A DNA stretch of 64,000 nt from Caldora sp965222765 (GTDB taxonomy: Bacteria; Cyanobacteriota; Cyanobacteriia; Cyanobacteriales; Coleofasciculaceae), in NCBI GenBank assembly GCA_965222765.1, contig CBDCVG010000053.1, positions 13,294-77,293 on the forward strand, written 5' to 3'. Of this stretch, positions 61,062 to 64,000 are shown piece after piece. The notes beneath the pieces were generated by a model. That model worked only from the letters and a program-made list of their open reading frames with translations, was not told where the DNA came from and did no database searches. The position numbers were made by a program, and so were the translations under genes. Within the stretch, counting starts at the first letter, position 1; every line of letters begins with the position of its first letter.

Positions 61062-61985
61062 TTAGTAGGAAATTATCTTAATTTCTGGATTACAGATTTA
61101 TCAGGGGAGCTCGCTGCTTTAGGTGGAGCATGTTTGTGGGCAGTTGCTACAGTCGTTTATGGGCGTTTGGGGAGTTCTTACCCTCCCCTAGAACTAAATT
61201 TAATGAAAGGAGTGATTGCGATCGCTCTAATCATTCTTACCCTCATCCTCGGCAATGAGCAATTACAATTACTTAATCTTAATGCCTGTGGACTGCTACT
61301 GCTTAGCGGTGTGATTGGTATTGCTTTGGGAGATACGGCTTATTTTGCTGCCATCAATTGCCTAGGAGCTCGCCGCGCCTTATTGATGGAAACCTTAGCA
61401 CCTCCATTAGTAGCACTCATCGCGCTGATTTTTTTGCAAGAGCAGCTGACTATCGGTGCTTGGTGTGGCATTTTTGTCACAGTTATCGGTATTGCTTGGG
61501 TTATTACTGAACGAGTACCCAATTCAACAGTAAAACAGGAGCAGTTGCTCAAAGGTATTGGTTTGGGCATCCTAGCAGCACTAGCTCAAGCCAGCGGTGC
61601 AGTACTTTCGCGAGCGGCACTAGCTCAAACAACCATTAGTCCCCTGTTTTCTACCCTCTTGCGTTTGAGTGGTGGGATGTTGATTCTCCTACTCTTAGCA
61701 GGTTTGTTCCGGCGAAAGGTTGGTTTTCAAATAAAATCCTTACCATCAAAGCAAGCCTTGGGAGCTATTTTCCTTGCTGCTTTTATTGGCACCTATTTAG
61801 GAATCTGGCTGCAACAAATAGCTTTTAAATTCACTGCTGCTGGAATTGCTCAAACTCTCTTAGCAACTAGTCCTTTGTTTGTGTTACCAATTGTCGTTTG
61901 GATGGGTGAGGTAGTCAGTCTCAGAGCAATTTTGGGAGTTTTGGTAGCAATTGGTGGGATTGCATTACTACTCGGATTTAATTGA
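61059..61985 (+). CDS. EamA/DMT-family metabolite exporter
   Basis: 308 residues with about ten spans and the two-EamA-domain layout (LAALGGACLWAVATVVYGRL, GVIGIALGDTAYFAAINCLG, ALLMETLAPPLVALIALIFL; second half TYLGIWLQQIAFKFTAAGIA, TLLATSPLFVLPIVVWMGE). A drug/metabolite transporter of the inner membrane; its substrate is unknown. The only standard start in frame is the GTG at 61059, which is part of the TTAGGTG array and follows a TAG directly. Normal family starts lie some ten residues later, so the original start was probably lost. Confidence 0.88.
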   Translation: MLVGNYLNFWITDLSGELAALGGACLWAVATVVYGRLGSSYPPLELNLMKGVIAIALIILTLILGNEQLQLLNLNACGLLLLSGVIGIALGDTAYFAAINCLGARRALLMETLAPPLVALIALIFLQEQLTIGAWCGIFVTVIGIAWVITERVPNSTVKQEQLLKGIGLGILAALAQASGAVLSRAALAQTTISPLFSTLLRLSGGMLILLLLAGLFRRKVGFQIKSLPSKQALGAIFLAAFIGTYLGIWLQQIAFKFTAAGIAQTLLATSPLFVLPIVVWMGEVVSLRAILGVLVAIGGIALLLGFN

Positions 61986-62088
61986 TGAGTCTCAAGAAAC
62001 AACGGAGTAGGGAAAAGGATTTGATAGGCTGGGAAAGCGATCGCAGTAAGATCACAAACTGTAGAATAGGCATTGTCAATTTTTCAAT

Positions 62089-63594
62089 TTAAAGTTCCTT
62101 ACCGGGCAAACTCACAGTAAATACACTGCCTTTATCTAGTTGGGAGCGCACTGTAACCCTACCTCCCATACCTTCTACCAGAGTCTTAACAATAGATAAA
62201 CCCAACCCACAACCACCGGTAGAGCGAGCACGAGCATCATCTATCCGATAAAAACGCTCAAAAATTCGGGCTTGGTGTTGTAAAGGAATACCGTTACCTC
62301 GATCGCATACTTGAATTCTTCCCCACTTACCTGGGTAGTCTAACTTGAGTGTTACCGGATGACTAGAGTCAGAATACTTTACTGCATTATCAATTAAATT
62401 TAACAATACTTGCTTGAGGCGATTAATATCTGCTTTCACCTTGATAGCAGGGTTGTTGGACTCTACTTGGATGACTCGATTGCTATATTGCCTTGCCATT
62501 TCAGCAATTTCTTGGACTAACTCATTGAGTTCCAAAGGTTCTATATTAAAGTGCATATGACCACTATCTACCCGTGCTAAGTCAAGCAAATCCTGCAATA
62601 ATTGGATTGTGCGGTCTGCTTCTGAGCCAGCAATTTCTAGAGCATCTCGCTGGGGTTGAGTTAGGTTACTACCTCGCCGTAAGGTACTTTGTAGATAACC
62701 AGAGACAACAGTTAGAGGTGTGCGCAATTCATGGGAAACATTACTGACAAATTGCCGCTGCTGCTCCCAAGACTCATGAAGGCGAACTAACATTTCGTCA
62801 AAAGTTTGTGCTAGTTCTTTGAGTTCACTAGGAGCATTATCCAAATGGATGTGAGCCTCACCCAAGTCATCTGCAGAGATATTTTGAGTTAACTGCCCCA
62901 TCCGCTGTAGAGGTTGGAGTGAGCGCTGGATGTAAAATGCGATCGCGACGGTAATAGCTGCAATTGCTAGTAAGCTGGCGATACCCAGACTCCGAATCAT
63001 GCTCAAAAACATGACTTGATCCTCGGTTATATCTTGAGCAATGTACAACATACCTAAATTTTCCCCCTTCACCTCTAACGGAGCCCCACATAATACCCAG
63101 TAGTTTCCTTTCACTTCACTAACTTTGGGTTGGAGGGGCATATTCAGTAAGGATTTGAGAGAGTTTAATCTGCTGCTAGTTTGTAGCTGGGCAGATTGAG
63201 CTGCAATCGTGCCATCAGAACTCCGTATCCACAGCACAGTGTTACTAATCGTCAAGTCATCAATCGCCTTTTGCATTCCCTTTTCTACCGTCATCATCTT
63301 GCTATAGATTTCCACATCCCGGGGCAAGCGTTGACCAATGTATTTGATACTCTGTTTGTGAGTAACTACCAAAATATCTTGCATTTTCCAGCTAATCCAG
63401 ATAGCTAGAAAGCCCATACCGATAGCGGAGACAGCAGCAATTCCCAGAGTCAGCCGCATCCTTAGAGAACGGGGATCAATATTAGGCCACAATCTACCTA
63501 CTTTTTGCCGCAGCTTACTAGGGAATTTTAGGTTCATGATGGGGTGGAAATAATCCTCCAACCTGAGATATCGGTTTTTTGTTAGTTTAGTCAT
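62089..63594 (-). CDS. membrane sensor histidine kinase
   Basis: 501 residues (an inner ATG at 63537 would give 482). Span 1 (LTLGIAAVSAIGMGFLAIW), a periplasmic sensor of about 130 residues, span 2 (LGIASLLAIAAITVAIAFYI), HAMP (SLQPLQRMGQLTQNISADDL), HisKA with FVSNVSHELRTPLTVVSGYL (phospho-His) and HATPase_c with NLIDNAVKYSD (N box), DRGNGIPLQHQARIFERFYR and GGCGLGLSIVKTLVE. All kinase motifs are intact. No response regulator is adjacent within the window, so the partner is unknown or beyond 63595. Confidence 0.95.
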   Translation of the reverse strand: MTKLTKNRYLRLEDYFHPIMNLKFPSKLRQKVGRLWPNIDPRSLRMRLTLGIAAVSAIGMGFLAIWISWKMQDILVVTHKQSIKYIGQRLPRDVEIYSKMMTVEKGMQKAIDDLTISNTVLWIRSSDGTIAAQSAQLQTSSRLNSLKSLLNMPLQPKVSEVKGNYWVLCGAPLEVKGENLGMLYIAQDITEDQVMFLSMIRSLGIASLLAIAAITVAIAFYIQRSLQPLQRMGQLTQNISADDLGEAHIHLDNAPSELKELAQTFDEMLVRLHESWEQQRQFVSNVSHELRTPLTVVSGYLQSTLRRGSNLTQPQRDALEIAGSEADRTIQLLQDLLDLARVDSGHMHFNIEPLELNELVQEIAEMARQYSNRVIQVESNNPAIKVKADINRLKQVLLNLIDNAVKYSDSSHPVTLKLDYPGKWGRIQVCDRGNGIPLQHQARIFERFYRIDDARARSTGGCGLGLSIVKTLVEGMGGRVTVRSQLDKGSVFTVSLPGKEL

Positions 63595-64000
63595 CAGTGA
63601 ATGTAGGTTTTAAGACCTCTAGCTTTTAGATTTACTCTTTATCAATGAATTGTAAAAAATGTTAACTAAATCCGCTCTTACCAATAACTTCTACATACTG
63701 AATTACCTCAGACAGGAAAATAAGGGAGGAATTAACTAAAATGCTGACGATTATCGTCTAATCAACTATGGTTAGTCACTGTGTATAATTAACAGTAGGA
63801 ATAGATAATAACTGAAATTAATAAATTGTCTCTTATTAAGAATACTTAACAAATATGAGTTTTTACTGAGTTACAGAATAATTTTTACTGAAAGGGGAGC
63901 AAAGAAGAGTAAATACAATTTTTCTGACCTTTTGGGTCTTTCTATTTACTCATTACTCTCCAGGAAGAAGGCAGGGGGCAGAGGGCTCCAAGGTAGAAGG
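63595..64000. other. gene-free right end
   Basis: No supported gene in 406 bp. It contains the motif TTTTTCTGACCTTTTGGGTC (about 63919-63938), similar to the sequence inside the fold-back element at 30078-30260, and a G/A-rich end. It may hold the promoter of a gene beyond the window. Confidence 0.4.

Overview
The window is chromosomal DNA from a cyanobacterium, probably a filamentous one. Support for this: the cyanobacterial octamer GCGATCGC (HIP1) occurs throughout, on both strands; there are DUF928 proteins, a CHASE2 adenylate cyclase, a 473-residue photolyase, a C39-like ABC exporter carrying a cyclic-nucleotide domain, and many heptanucleotide short tandem repeats (STRRs). Gene order is loose, with long intergenic stretches full of small palindromic or inverted-repeat elements. 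No rRNA, tRNA or CRISPR array was recognised.

Layout. 0-4 kb: the 5' part of a TPM-domain protein, a decayed HTH/NB-ARC ATPase, ispG (isoprenoid synthesis) and two small ORFs. 3.9-8.8 kb: a dead IS607-type element beside a divergent dndC/dndB pair of the DNA phosphorothioation system; dndD and dndE are absent. 8.8-20.3 kb: a DCC redox protein, a two-RCK channel-like protein with an unusual pore, a subtilisin-family protease, a thrombospondin-C-like lectin protein, asnS, a lipoprotein, hisA and a propeller-transglutaminase fusion. 20.6-31 kb: three DUF928 genes in tandem, icd, a Cys-rich acidic mini-protein, a NUDIX hydrolase, photolyase, purD, a ferredoxin/beta-lactamase-fold fusion and queG. 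31-38.9 kb: an FKBP isomerase, a NACHT ATPase with a strange GC-rich tandem-repeat segment, a DUF433/DUF5615 toxin-antitoxin pair and a REP-associated transposase surrounded by its palindromes. 38.9-45 kb: an HlyD/ABC type I secretion pair, then a putative glycosyltransferase flanked by direct repeats. 45-64 kb: a mazEF module cut by a MITE, two HAMP adenylate cyclases (one dead), two paralogous multi-membrane-span proteins flanking broken patatin and glutaminyl-cyclase genes, a GT39-type glycosyltransferase, a frameshifted DUF928 gene, the CHASE2-cyclase-PilZ protein, an EamA exporter and a sensor histidine kinase.

Housekeeping genes (ispG, asnS, hisA, icd, purD, queG, phr) are scattered singly and not in pathway operons. 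Accessory content is rich in defence-type genes (Dnd, NACHT, NB-ARC remnant, toxin-antitoxin) and second-messenger enzymes (three cyclases plus a cyclic-nucleotide-binding exporter). At least four unrelated families of small non-autonomous elements are present, one with clear 6-bp target duplications. Several genes are broken by single-base changes in homopolymer runs, so either decay is common here or the assembly has homopolymer errors.

The most unusual items are the dndB-dndC pair without dndDE and with shared promoter-region repeats, the NACHT protein with its codon-biased repeat, the Cys-rich mini-protein at 25.1 kb, the MITE family that truncates mazF and sits just upstream of icd, and the heptamer arrays that supply stop and start codons to neighbouring genes.
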